DNA from: Paludibacter sp.
GTDB taxonomy: Bacteria > Bacteroidota > Bacteroidia > Bacteroidales > Paludibacteraceae
Assembly: GCA_023666945.1 (NCBI GenBank)
Contig: JAMPAY010000013.1
Coordinates: 1 to 62,963 of the forward strand
Length of the DNA stretch: 62,963 nucleotides
Direction: 5' to 3'
Both the position numbers and the translations under genes were made by a program. Below are positions 53,389-60,810 of the stretch, one piece after another. The stretch's first letter is position 1; each line of letters starts with the position of its first letter. The notes beneath the pieces are model-generated. The model was given only the letters and a program-made list of their open reading frames with translations. It was not told the origin of the DNA and did no database searches.

Positions 53389-54082
53389 TGTTGTCTTGTG
53401 TATTAGCGTTGATAGTGTTGTCTTGTGTATCGGTGGCGATGCTGTCAGTGCATGCAGTTTCTGGTTCTGTGGTACTGCCTGTGGTACTGATAATTGATGC
53501 ACCGCTTTGTGCTTCGGTCGGATCGGCTCCTGCATAAGCACTATAGGCATTGCGCACAGCCAATAGGAATGCACGTGAGGAGATGGTGGCTGCCGTTATG
53601 GCATCTACGTCACCACCGTCTTTCTTTACGGTGAGGTTAGCGTTTGCAGGGTTCAGTCCCAATACCGACTGATTGTTCTTGTCTGTCTTGAACCATTCTA
53701 CGATGTGTGTTCCTAAGCCCGGAGTTTCAGTTTGTTCCAACACCTCATAGTTAACAATGTTGCCTTCTGCATCGAAGCCTACCATTAGTTTTATCTTACC
53801 TCCGAAACCGTCTGTTTCTGTTTCCACAGCAGCACCGATGAATATATCATCGGCATAGGCACGATAAATGATATAGCCGTTGCTTTGCTCGGGTTCGGCA
53901 AGGGTCATGTTGTCTGCCTGGGGCAGTACGTTGCCGATTGCGTTTTGTTGCTTTTGCTCTTTCTGTTGTGCAATAGGTTCTTCGGTGAGCAGATACACAC
54001 CGCCTAATGCTCCTGCTGCCACCAAGGCAATAAGGGTGAGCGAGAGCACCATGTTTGTAAATGTTGATTGTAATTTTGCCAT
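53381..54082 (-). CDS. rnfG: Rnf electron transport complex subunit G
   Basis: 233 aa. One N-terminal membrane helix (MVLSLTLIALVAAGALGGVY) and a periplasmic FMN domain. Covalent FMN would sit on the threonine of DAITAATISSRAF, the Bacteroidota form of the S/TGAT motif, here with Ala in place of Gly. The last 45 residues (after NAYSAYAGAD) are low-complexity Thr/Asp/Asn/Ser-rich sequence. They are encoded partly by a directly repeated GTTGTCTTGTGTAT, and this tail is longer than usual. It follows the two inserted secreted-protein genes. Confidence 0.94.
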   Translation of the reverse strand: MAKLQSTFTNMVLSLTLIALVAAGALGGVYLLTEEPIAQQKEQKQQNAIGNVLPQADNMTLAEPEQSNGYIIYRAYADDIFIGAAVETETDGFGGKIKLMVGFDAEGNIVNYEVLEQTETPGLGTHIVEWFKTDKNNQSVLGLNPANANLTVKKDGGDVDAITAATISSRAFLLAVRNAYSAYAGADPTEAQSGASIISTTGSTTEPETACTDSIATDTQDNTINANTQDNNE

Positions 54083-54103
54083 AATATATACTATTATTTC
54101 TGT

Positions 54104-54649
54104 TTATTCCTTATCTTCTTTTTTCAGTATGCAGTCTGTCGGTACGGAAAATTTATCCATCCAATCCGGATCCTGCCCGTCTTCCACTTCATAAATTCCC
54201 TCATCGGCTTCCAAATGCCATTCAATACGTCCGTCAGGTAGTAACCGAATGTAACTATATTGACAGCAATCATTGTGTAATACCTTATCCACAAATGCTA
54301 AATGTAATAACGAATCCATAGGTGTGCATCCCGCTATTATACAACTATTGTTAGCATTGATAGGCACCCTCATATTTCCATCGTGTAGAATAGTCGGCAA
54401 CGTTCCCATTTTTGAAATGGTATCCCCTTGTTGAATCAATGTATAGTCTCCTATTAATGTTTGTCCTTTTATAAATTTTGAATCTACTTCCACTACTTTG
54501 AGTTTTATGGTAAACTTAAGCGGATCGTTTTTATATTCCCATGTTCCTACATAACGATTTAGGTTGGAAGTGTAGAATATAATTGGTTCTGCATTGCAGA
54601 TTACCGTAATTAGTAATAAAAATAGGATATAGCCGTACTTGCGTTTCAT
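54104..54649 (-). CDS. Small secreted protein, DUF6705-like, inside the rnf operon
   Basis: 181 aa with a signal peptide (MKRKYGYILFLLLITVICNA). The mature part begins YVGTWEYKNDPLKFTIKLKV, then GDYTLIQQGDTISKMG and later YIRLLPDGRIEWHLEADEGI. This lipocalin-like beta pattern resembles Bacteroidota DUF6705 proteins, which I call with caution. Start choice: the ATG at 54649 keeps a normal signal peptide; an earlier one at 54661 overlaps the upstream stop. It is separated by only 2 bp from the JAMM-motif lipoprotein gene, so the two are probably made together and may form a functional pair. Function unknown. Confidence 0.6.
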   Translation of the reverse strand: MKRKYGYILFLLLITVICNAEPIIFYTSNLNRYVGTWEYKNDPLKFTIKLKVVEVDSKFIKGQTLIGDYTLIQQGDTISKMGTLPTILHDGNMRVPINANNSCIIAGCTPMDSLLHLAFVDKVLHNDCCQYSYIRLLPDGRIEWHLEADEGIYEVEDGQDPDWMDKFSVPTDCILKKEDKE

Positions 54650-54651
54650 GG

Positions 54652-56130
54652 TTATAAGCATGGATTTTTGAATTGCCCGTTTGTTTGAATGGCATCCCAA
54701 TGGTTAATACTATAGGTGTCGATATCTGTTTGGGTGCCGAATAAAATACTTAAACCACAATCTACTTTAAGAATTTCAGAAAAAAAAGTATAATATGCCT
54801 CCTCGAATGAGTTGTATGTAGTATTGGTATTACACAATGAACGATATGGTTCTAACATTGTAGAAAATGAAGTCAATAATTTGTTCTTATCCGTAATCTG
54901 AATAACAGTAGTTCCCGTAGCACTGACAATAATAAAACTATAATGGGCAATATCCGTTATATTATCCCTTTGGCATAGATTATATATCTGTTTCAAATCC
55001 GATACGGAAGGGATGGCAACTCCCCCCGGATGCAGGTGGATAGAGGTACGTATTTTCGATTGATTGGACAATGTGTTGATGCTATATCTTATTTGGCTTC
55101 TCAATTTCTGGGTAGGATCAATTATCGTTCCGTCTTCGCAAATCATACAACCATCTTCTAATTTCGCTGTTTCACAACGTTCTGTATAATAGTTGATTAA
55201 CGATACTATGGTTGTATCTTCCTGCAGTTGTTTCAAATACTCGCAGGGGTCTGTCCCAGATCCTGTCGGTGGATTCATCCCTCCTCCACCTACGCCTCCG
55301 TTTTCTAAACGGTCTTGTAGCAGATCATAACGTGATATATCCACCAAATCGACATCCGCTTTTAATTCCACTAATCGGCACGTATGGTCTGTTACTTCAC
55401 AACCGTTCAATTTAGGGTCGGATACATAATCTCCGCAAATACCATAATAGTAATAGCAGGTAACTATGTCATAACATACGGTGCTGAATCCGTTACTCAC
55501 ATTTCGCTTTCCGGATGCATATCTCTCGTTATCAATAGGCTCTATGGCCGATACAATTGTTCCGTTTTCTATACCCCATCCGTTTATAAAGTATCCGTTT
55601 ATAGTATAAAAAAGCAGTGCACCATCCAATAAAGGGTCTTGTTGCAGATAGGTATTGCTCTTCAGCATCTCCAGATGTTCTTCAATATAGGTGGCAGATG
55701 GAACAATAACCATACGTACTGCATACATTGTCTGTTCTTCGCGATTTTGTAACACTACCAAACGTTGAAACTGACAATTATCATGAATAAATTCCGGTCC
55801 TGCTTCTTCGTAAGTTTCTCCCAACGAGAATATCTCGCTTATCGTTTCGTATTCCCATGGAACGATTACAGCAGCCCATGTGCTGTCATATTCTTGTAAT
55901 GCACTTTCCCAATCTAACAAAACAGAGAGCGAAACACCTTGTGCCGAGATGCTGTTTACTTTTCTCGGACCGGATTCGTTGCTCCAAGTTTCAAACCACG
56001 CTCTCGCTTCCTCTTTTGTTAAGGGATATTCCAAATCGTTCTGCGTATGTATTTCTTCATGCACGCACGACGAAATACATAGCATCACTGCACTTGCAAC
56101 CAACCAATATGTAGATACACATCTCTGCAT
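54652..56130 (-). CDS. Lipoprotein with C-terminal JAMM/JAB-type metalloprotease motif, inside the rnf operon
   Basis: 492 aa. Lipobox CISSC gives Cys22. Residues 30-270 form a domain of unknown type (an early segment reads LTKEEARAWFETWSNESG). A glycine linker (about 278-292) precedes a C-terminal domain with a Cys-rich turn (DGCMICEDGTIIDPTQK) and IHLHPGGVAIPSVSDLKQI. The latter fits the JAMM zinc motif H-x-H-x7-S-x2-D exactly (His365, His367, Ser375, Asp378). JAMM domains are isopeptidases or peptidases, and similar domains are used as toxins in bacteria. The activity is inferred. It is AT-richer than the rnf genes around it, lying between rnfD (10 bp) and the 181-aa gene (2 bp). Confidence 0.65.
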   Translation of the reverse strand: MQRCVSTYWLVASAVMLCISSCVHEEIHTQNDLEYPLTKEEARAWFETWSNESGPRKVNSISAQGVSLSVLLDWESALQEYDSTWAAVIVPWEYETISEIFSLGETYEEAGPEFIHDNCQFQRLVVLQNREEQTMYAVRMVIVPSATYIEEHLEMLKSNTYLQQDPLLDGALLFYTINGYFINGWGIENGTIVSAIEPIDNERYASGKRNVSNGFSTVCYDIVTCYYYYGICGDYVSDPKLNGCEVTDHTCRLVELKADVDLVDISRYDLLQDRLENGGVGGGGMNPPTGSGTDPCEYLKQLQEDTTIVSLINYYTERCETAKLEDGCMICEDGTIIDPTQKLRSQIRYSINTLSNQSKIRTSIHLHPGGVAIPSVSDLKQIYNLCQRDNITDIAHYSFIIVSATGTTVIQITDKNKLLTSFSTMLEPYRSLCNTNTTYNSFEEAYYTFFSEILKVDCGLSILFGTQTDIDTYSINHWDAIQTNGQFKNPCL

Positions 56131-56139
56131 CCGTACTGT

Positions 56140-57138
56140 TTATTTCTTGGCGGCTTTCTTCTTCTCTCCAAAACGTTTGGGGCGGATATACATATTCAGC
56201 AGCGGCGTAACGGCATTCATAATCAGTATGGCAAACGACATGCCTTCGGGATAAGCACCCCAGGTACGAATCACCATCACCAATATACCGATACCGATAC
56301 CATACACTATCTGGCCCCAACCGGTCATCGGCGAGGTCACATAGTCGGTTGCCATATAAATAGCACCTAACATAATACCACCGGTCAGCAAATGAGTCAA
56401 CGGACTTGCAGCACCCGCAACACCACAAAGGCAAAGTATGCCCGAAAAGGCTGCTACAGTTGCTAAAATTGATACCGGAATATGCCACGTAATGGTGCGC
56501 GTGCAGAGCAAATACACCCCGCCTATCAGCAATGCCAATGCCGATATCTCGCCCAACGAACCGCCCATATAGCCGCAAAGCAGATGCCATACGTCAGGAA
56601 CTGACTGAAGCAGAGACGCATCACCTGCCTTTATCGCATCTTTCATAGCGGCAAGCGGAGTGGCGGCTGTGGCTGCGTCAAGATACGAACTGCTCCAACC
56701 CAATGGCTTGGGCCATGTCGTCATCTGCACGGGGAAGGCTATGAGCAAGAATACACGCCCTATCAAGGCAGGATTAAAGAGGTTCTGTCCCAATCCGCCG
56801 AAACTCATCTTGGCTATACCAATGGCTACCAAAGCACCTATAATCACTATCCACCAAGGTAAATTGCTCGGTAGGTTAAAGGCCAATAGAAAACCGGTTA
56901 AAATGGCGGAACAATCGCCTATTGTAGGCTCTTTTTTCATGATGAATTTCGAAATAAGCCACTCGAAAAGTACGCAAGCGGCTATCGAAATGGCAGTTAC
57001 AATCAACGTCCCTACGCCGAATGCAAACAACGATACCAACCATGCGGGTATCAGCGCAATGATAACATTGAGCATGTTTTTCCGCACTGAGTCATTGGCA
57101 TGTGCATGAGGTGCGGGCGAAACAATTAACTTGTTCAT
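56140..57138 (-). CDS. rnfD: Rnf electron transport complex subunit D
   Basis: 332 aa, about nine transmembrane helices. It begins MNKLIVSPAPHAHANDSVRK. The family blocks are SAILTGFLLAFNLPSNLPWW, GGLGQNLFNPALIGRVFLL and YMATDYVTSPMTGWGQIVYG. The threonine in TSPMT is the expected covalent FMN attachment site. The tail is short and basic (RPKRFGEKKKAAKK). It is separated from rnfC by the thioesterase gene. Confidence 0.96.
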   Translation of the reverse strand: MNKLIVSPAPHAHANDSVRKNMLNVIIALIPAWLVSLFAFGVGTLIVTAISIAACVLFEWLISKFIMKKEPTIGDCSAILTGFLLAFNLPSNLPWWIVIIGALVAIGIAKMSFGGLGQNLFNPALIGRVFLLIAFPVQMTTWPKPLGWSSSYLDAATAATPLAAMKDAIKAGDASLLQSVPDVWHLLCGYMGGSLGEISALALLIGGVYLLCTRTITWHIPVSILATVAAFSGILCLCGVAGAASPLTHLLTGGIMLGAIYMATDYVTSPMTGWGQIVYGIGIGILVMVIRTWGAYPEGMSFAILIMNAVTPLLNMYIRPKRFGEKKKAAKK

Positions 57139-57153
57139 ATCTGTTTGTCTTGT

Positions 57154-57681
57154 TTAATGTGAATGATTGTGTTGTGTGGTAGCCTTTGCTATGGCTTCTT
57201 GCAAGGTCAGTTCCGGACCGATTTGCTCTACTGTATGAAACTGCATACTTACGGCTTTGTCTGCGGCAAACGTGAAATACGTGCATTCGCACTGAGCGCA
57301 CACCGTACCGTTCGCATCCGTAATCGAGGCCGCTACAATGGCTATATTGTGTTTGCGTTCTTTTATCTTGGCACGCAGCACTATAGGACCTATCGTCGTA
57401 TCTACCGAATGTTTGTAGCGTATGTCCATCTTGGCGGTTACACCCGATGTGTGCATCTCTGCGAAGATAACCCAACCGCATATCTCATCCAGCAGAACCG
57501 CTTGCACTCCACCGTGTAACGTGTTTATCCAACTCTGATGATTTTGCGTGGGCAACCATATCGATACTATGTCTTCACCGTCTTGGTAAAAATGCATATG
57601 CATACCCAACGGATTGTCGGGACTGCAACCGAAACAATTATAACCTTCGGTGTGAATCCAAGGATTAGTCAGTTCGCGCAT
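57154..57681 (-). CDS. Hotdog-fold (PaaI-like) thioesterase inside the rnf operon
   Basis: 175 aa. Hotdog core: GCSPDNPLGMHMHFYQDGED, SWINTLHGGVQAVLLDEICG (the HGG and catalytic-region Asp/Glu) and MDIRYKHSVDTTIGPIVLRA. The N-terminal NCFGCSPDNPxGM is typical of acyl-CoA thioesterases of the PaaI/THEM4 type. It would hydrolyse an acyl-CoA; the substrate is unknown. The C-terminal 35 residues extend past the fold. It sits between rnfC (9 bp) and rnfD (15 bp), which is not usual for rnf operons as I know them. Confidence 0.88.
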   Translation of the reverse strand: MRELTNPWIHTEGYNCFGCSPDNPLGMHMHFYQDGEDIVSIWLPTQNHQSWINTLHGGVQAVLLDEICGWVIFAEMHTSGVTAKMDIRYKHSVDTTIGPIVLRAKIKERKHNIAIVAASITDANGTVCAQCECTYFTFAADKAVSMQFHTVEQIGPELTLQEAIAKATTQHNHSH

Positions 57682-57690
57682 AACAATTCT

Positions 57691-59025
57691 TTATTTAGCG
57701 TTGCGGGAGCGTATTATACTGCCCACTTTGGCTTTTCCGAAACGAATATAGTCAAGCAACGGACGATAACTTGGGCAGGTGTATAAGCAGCAACCGCATT
57801 CTATGCAGTCCATCACATTGTGTTCTTCCACATCCTCCCAACGTTGCAATCCCGTCAGTTTGGCAAGCAAATAAGGTTCTATGCCCATCGGACATGCCTG
57901 AACACACTTGCCGCAACGGATACAGTTCTGAGGCTCTTGGCGGACCGATTCTTCTTCGGGTAGCAATAGCAATCCCGAAACACGCTTGTTGGCAGGCATA
58001 TCCACATTGTTCATCGCACGACCCATCATCGGACCACCACCGATAATCTTACCCGTCGATTCGGGAATACCTCCGGCCAATGCCAATACATCGGAAAGCG
58101 GAGTCCCGAAACGAACCAAATAGTTGCCCGGATTCTTCACATCCCTGCCGGTTACCGTCATCACGCGCGAAATCAAGGGCTGATTCTTCTGCACGGCTTG
58201 ATATACGGCATATACCGTAGCCACATTGTCCACCACAGCACCTACCTCTATCGGCAGTGCACCCGAAGGCACTTGTCTGCCTATACATGCATCTATCAGT
58301 TGTTTCTCACCACCTTGCGGATATTTCAGTTTCAGCGGTTGAACCGTAATTCCCAATTGGCGAGATGCCAATTCCTGCATATGCTTGATAGCGTCCGGCT
58401 TGTTCTTTTCTATACCGATAATGGCTTTGTCTATGCCTAACGCTTTCATCAATATGCTGATACCGATAATTATTTCTTCACCATGCTCCAACATCAACTG
58501 ATGGTCGCAAGTCAAATATGGCTCGCACTCCACTCCGTTGATAATCAGCACTTCCGCTTTCTTGTCGGGAGGTGGCATTAGTTTTACATGGGTCGGGAAA
58601 CATGCTCCGCCCAAACCTACTATACCGGCATCCTTCACCTTTTGAACAATCTCTTTCGCTTCCAATTTGCAGAGGCTGTTCACATCGGGGGTACGGTCTA
58701 TGCTTTCCAACCACTCATCACCTTCCACATCTATAAAAATGGCAGGCACTTTCATGCCCCAAGCATCCGTCGCTGTGTCTATTTTGCTCACTGTTCCCGA
58801 TACGGGGGAATGAACATTGGCAGATACAAAACCGCCCGCTTCGGCTATCAATTGACCCACTTTCACCTTGTCGCCTTTGGCAACAATGGGCTTGGCAGGG
58901 GCACCTATATGTTGAATAAGCGGAATAACCGCTTTCTGCGGAAGAGATACTTCCGTTATCGCTTTGTGCGCTGAGTATTCTTTATGGTCATGCGGATGAA
59001 CACCGCCTATCTTAAAAGTCTTCAT
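57691..59025 (-). CDS. rnfC: Rnf electron transport complex subunit C
   Basis: 444 aa. NADH/FMN-binding subunit. It opens MKTFKIGGVHPHDHKEYSAH and has a glycine-rich nucleotide region (VKDAGIVGLGGACFPTHVKL). Two [4Fe-4S] motifs are present: CIRCGKCVQACPMGIEPYL and CIECGCCLYTCPSYRPLLDY. No C-terminal Ala-rich extension as in enterobacteria. It is 12 bp after rnfB. Confidence 0.97.
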   Translation of the reverse strand: MKTFKIGGVHPHDHKEYSAHKAITEVSLPQKAVIPLIQHIGAPAKPIVAKGDKVKVGQLIAEAGGFVSANVHSPVSGTVSKIDTATDAWGMKVPAIFIDVEGDEWLESIDRTPDVNSLCKLEAKEIVQKVKDAGIVGLGGACFPTHVKLMPPPDKKAEVLIINGVECEPYLTCDHQLMLEHGEEIIIGISILMKALGIDKAIIGIEKNKPDAIKHMQELASRQLGITVQPLKLKYPQGGEKQLIDACIGRQVPSGALPIEVGAVVDNVATVYAVYQAVQKNQPLISRVMTVTGRDVKNPGNYLVRFGTPLSDVLALAGGIPESTGKIIGGGPMMGRAMNNVDMPANKRVSGLLLLPEEESVRQEPQNCIRCGKCVQACPMGIEPYLLAKLTGLQRWEDVEEHNVMDCIECGCCLYTCPSYRPLLDYIRFGKAKVGSIIRSRNAK

Positions 59026-59037
59026 AATGCTCTACGA

Positions 59038-59967
59038 TTATTGTTTGTTGGTCGTTGCTTCGCTTTGGGTCGGTTTCGATGCTTGCTGAGCCGGTTCCGA
59101 GGACGTCGTGGCTTTCGGTGCCGATGCTTGAGCAGGATCTGCTACCTTACGAGGAGGAAAATTCACGGCATGAATGGCACCGGTCGGACATACACCTTCA
59201 CATTTGCGGCACAAACGGCATTTCGTAAAGTCTATGTAAGCCAAATTGTTCTCCACCGTAATGGCTTCAAAAGGACACTCTTTCATGCACTTACCGCAAC
59301 CTATGCAGGCATTCAAACATGCCTTGCGAGCCACGGCTCCTTTGTCCTTGTTCACGCAGTCAACATACACTCTGCGCGATTTCGGACCTTTCTTCCGCAA
59401 TTCTATAATATGACGAGGACACGCCTTCACGCAAGCACCGCAAGATGTACACTTATCTTCATCCACTTCGGGCAAACCCGTCTCCTGGTTAATACTGAGC
59501 GCGCCAAACTGACAAGCATTCACACAATCGCCACAACCCAAACATCCAAAACCGCAATTCGTCTCGCCTACATACAAACTATTCATTATCTGACATGTAC
59601 GGGTTCCGTTATAAACACTTGTCTTCGGACGGGCTGAGCATGTCCCATTGCAACGAACCACAGCAACCATCGGCTCCGAAGCCGCTGCTGCCATACCCAA
59701 TATGTCACCTACACGCTTCATCGTTTCCTGACCGCCCACAGGGCATAGCAAACCGTCCAACGTATCGGCTTTCACGCAAGCCTCAGCCAACGCACGACAA
59801 CCCGCAAAACCGCAACCGCCGCAGTTCGCTCCGGGAAGTACTTCCGTCACTTCATCTATTCGAGGGTCTTCCTCAACTTTGAACTTCTGGGCTACAAAGT
59901 AGAGAATAACAGCGGCCAAAAGACCCGTTACACCCAACACGATGAGAGAAATTAGAATCAAATTCAT
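59038..59967 (-). CDS. rnfB: Rnf electron transport complex subunit B (ferredoxin-like)
   Basis: 309 aa. One N-terminal membrane helix (ILISLIVLGVTGLLAAVILYF) and a CGGCGFAGC-type [4Fe-4S] domain (PGANCGGCGFAGCRALAEAC). Further ferredoxin-type motifs follow: CLGCGDCVNACQFGAL, CTSCGACVKACPRHII, CIGCGKCMKECPFEAI and CRLCRKCEGVCPTGAI. It accepts electrons from ferredoxin. The tail (ADPAQASAPKATTSSEPAQQ onwards) is disordered Ala/Thr/Gln-rich sequence. Confidence 0.97.
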   Translation of the reverse strand: MNLILISLIVLGVTGLLAAVILYFVAQKFKVEEDPRIDEVTEVLPGANCGGCGFAGCRALAEACVKADTLDGLLCPVGGQETMKRVGDILGMAAAASEPMVAVVRCNGTCSARPKTSVYNGTRTCQIMNSLYVGETNCGFGCLGCGDCVNACQFGALSINQETGLPEVDEDKCTSCGACVKACPRHIIELRKKGPKSRRVYVDCVNKDKGAVARKACLNACIGCGKCMKECPFEAITVENNLAYIDFTKCRLCRKCEGVCPTGAIHAVNFPPRKVADPAQASAPKATTSSEPAQQASKPTQSEATTNKQ

Positions 59968-60007
59968 ACTTGTTTAATGATATTTTTGTTGTTATTGTTT
60001 TATCTCG

Positions 60008-60424
60008 TTAATCTTCCAACTTGTTGGCTCTAAAACTGAAACGATGCTGCATACGCTTGCGCAATAAGGCCAATAGCAGGTAATAAGGTAGCAACGAACA
60101 CAATGCCAGCGTTCCCGCCATACCTTCACTATCCAAATAACGGTTCAACAAAAGCAGCATCACGAACAAAATCACAAAAGGTAACACAAACGATAGCAAT
60201 ACAGCACTCATACCCAAACGACGAGATACCGTTACCATTACCCTGTCACCCGATTTAAGAAGACTATCCGACTGACAATCAATTATCTTTTCCGTACTCT
60301 CCGAAGCCATGCACGTCCCATGGGCATGACACGCACTGCAAGCTGATGTTTGGCGAATACGAACTCTCGCCACATCGCCCGACACACTCACCACAACGCC
60401 CTCATGTTGAATATCTTGAGACAT
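60008..60424 (-). CDS. rseC: SoxR-reducing/RseC-family protein
   Basis: 138 aa. The N-terminal cytosolic part has CSACHAHGTCMA-type cysteines (TSACSACHAHGTCMASES), and two transmembrane helices follow (SAVLLSFVLPFVILFVMLLL and LALCSLLPYYLLLALL). RseC proteins accompany rnf genes, as here, and in Escherichia coli help re-reduce SoxR. The start at MSQDIQHEGVVVSV is set by the promoter at 60450-60481, which lies inside any longer frame. First gene of the rnf operon. Confidence 0.93.
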   Translation of the reverse strand: MSQDIQHEGVVVSVSGDVARVRIRQTSACSACHAHGTCMASESTEKIIDCQSDSLLKSGDRVMVTVSRRLGMSAVLLSFVLPFVILFVMLLLLNRYLDSEGMAGTLALCSLLPYYLLLALLRKRMQHRFSFRANKLED

Positions 60425-60449
60425 ACTATACCTTATCTTTTTCGGACTG

Positions 60450-60481
60450 CAAAGATATAAAGAATTTTTCGATAGGGCAAA
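60450..60481 (-). promoter_or_regulatory. Promoter of the rseC-rnf operon
   Basis: Minus-strand TATCTTTG (plus CAAAGATA, 60450-60457) and TTTG (plus CAAA, 60478-60481) with a 20-nt spacer. Start near 60443. Confidence 0.8.
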
Positions 60482-60565
60482 CCATGTATAAGTAGGCAAT
60501 GTTTTTACACAAAAACCGTCAAAATTCCAACACTCCAACTCTTACCCTTGTACCTCCATTCAGTA

Positions 60566-60810
60566 AATGAAAGTAACCAAGTAGCCGCCTCAGCGTAGTG
60601 TGCGCAGAAAATCCCCCGAAGGGCGTTAATAAACGTACACTTTCCTCACCCTCAAACCGAGCGAAACTTATTTTCGCGAGGTAGCAAAGCCACTCCCAAT
60701 TGTCCGATTTCCTCAATATAATGAATATATGATCCAAAAATTGAAATGAACGAGTGCAGCGATTGTTTCAATTGTTTAAACATACCTACCACATACCTGC
60801 TACTTTCATT
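60566..60810. repeat. 245-bp non-coding segment bounded by a 10-bp inverted repeat
   Basis: AATGAAAGTA (60566-60575) and TACTTTCATT (60801-60810) are perfect inverted copies at the ends of the gap between the rnf operon and the pectate lyase gene. The right copy touches the lyase stop codon. The open frame across it looks non-biological. It could be a small non-autonomous repeat element or chance; I recognise no RNA family. Confidence 0.4.

Noticed and set aside
60519..60737. 72-codon minus-strand frame between rseC and the pectate lyase
   Set aside because: Overlaps the non-coding inverted-repeat segment, has no promoter or recognisable domain, and looks like translated non-coding DNA.
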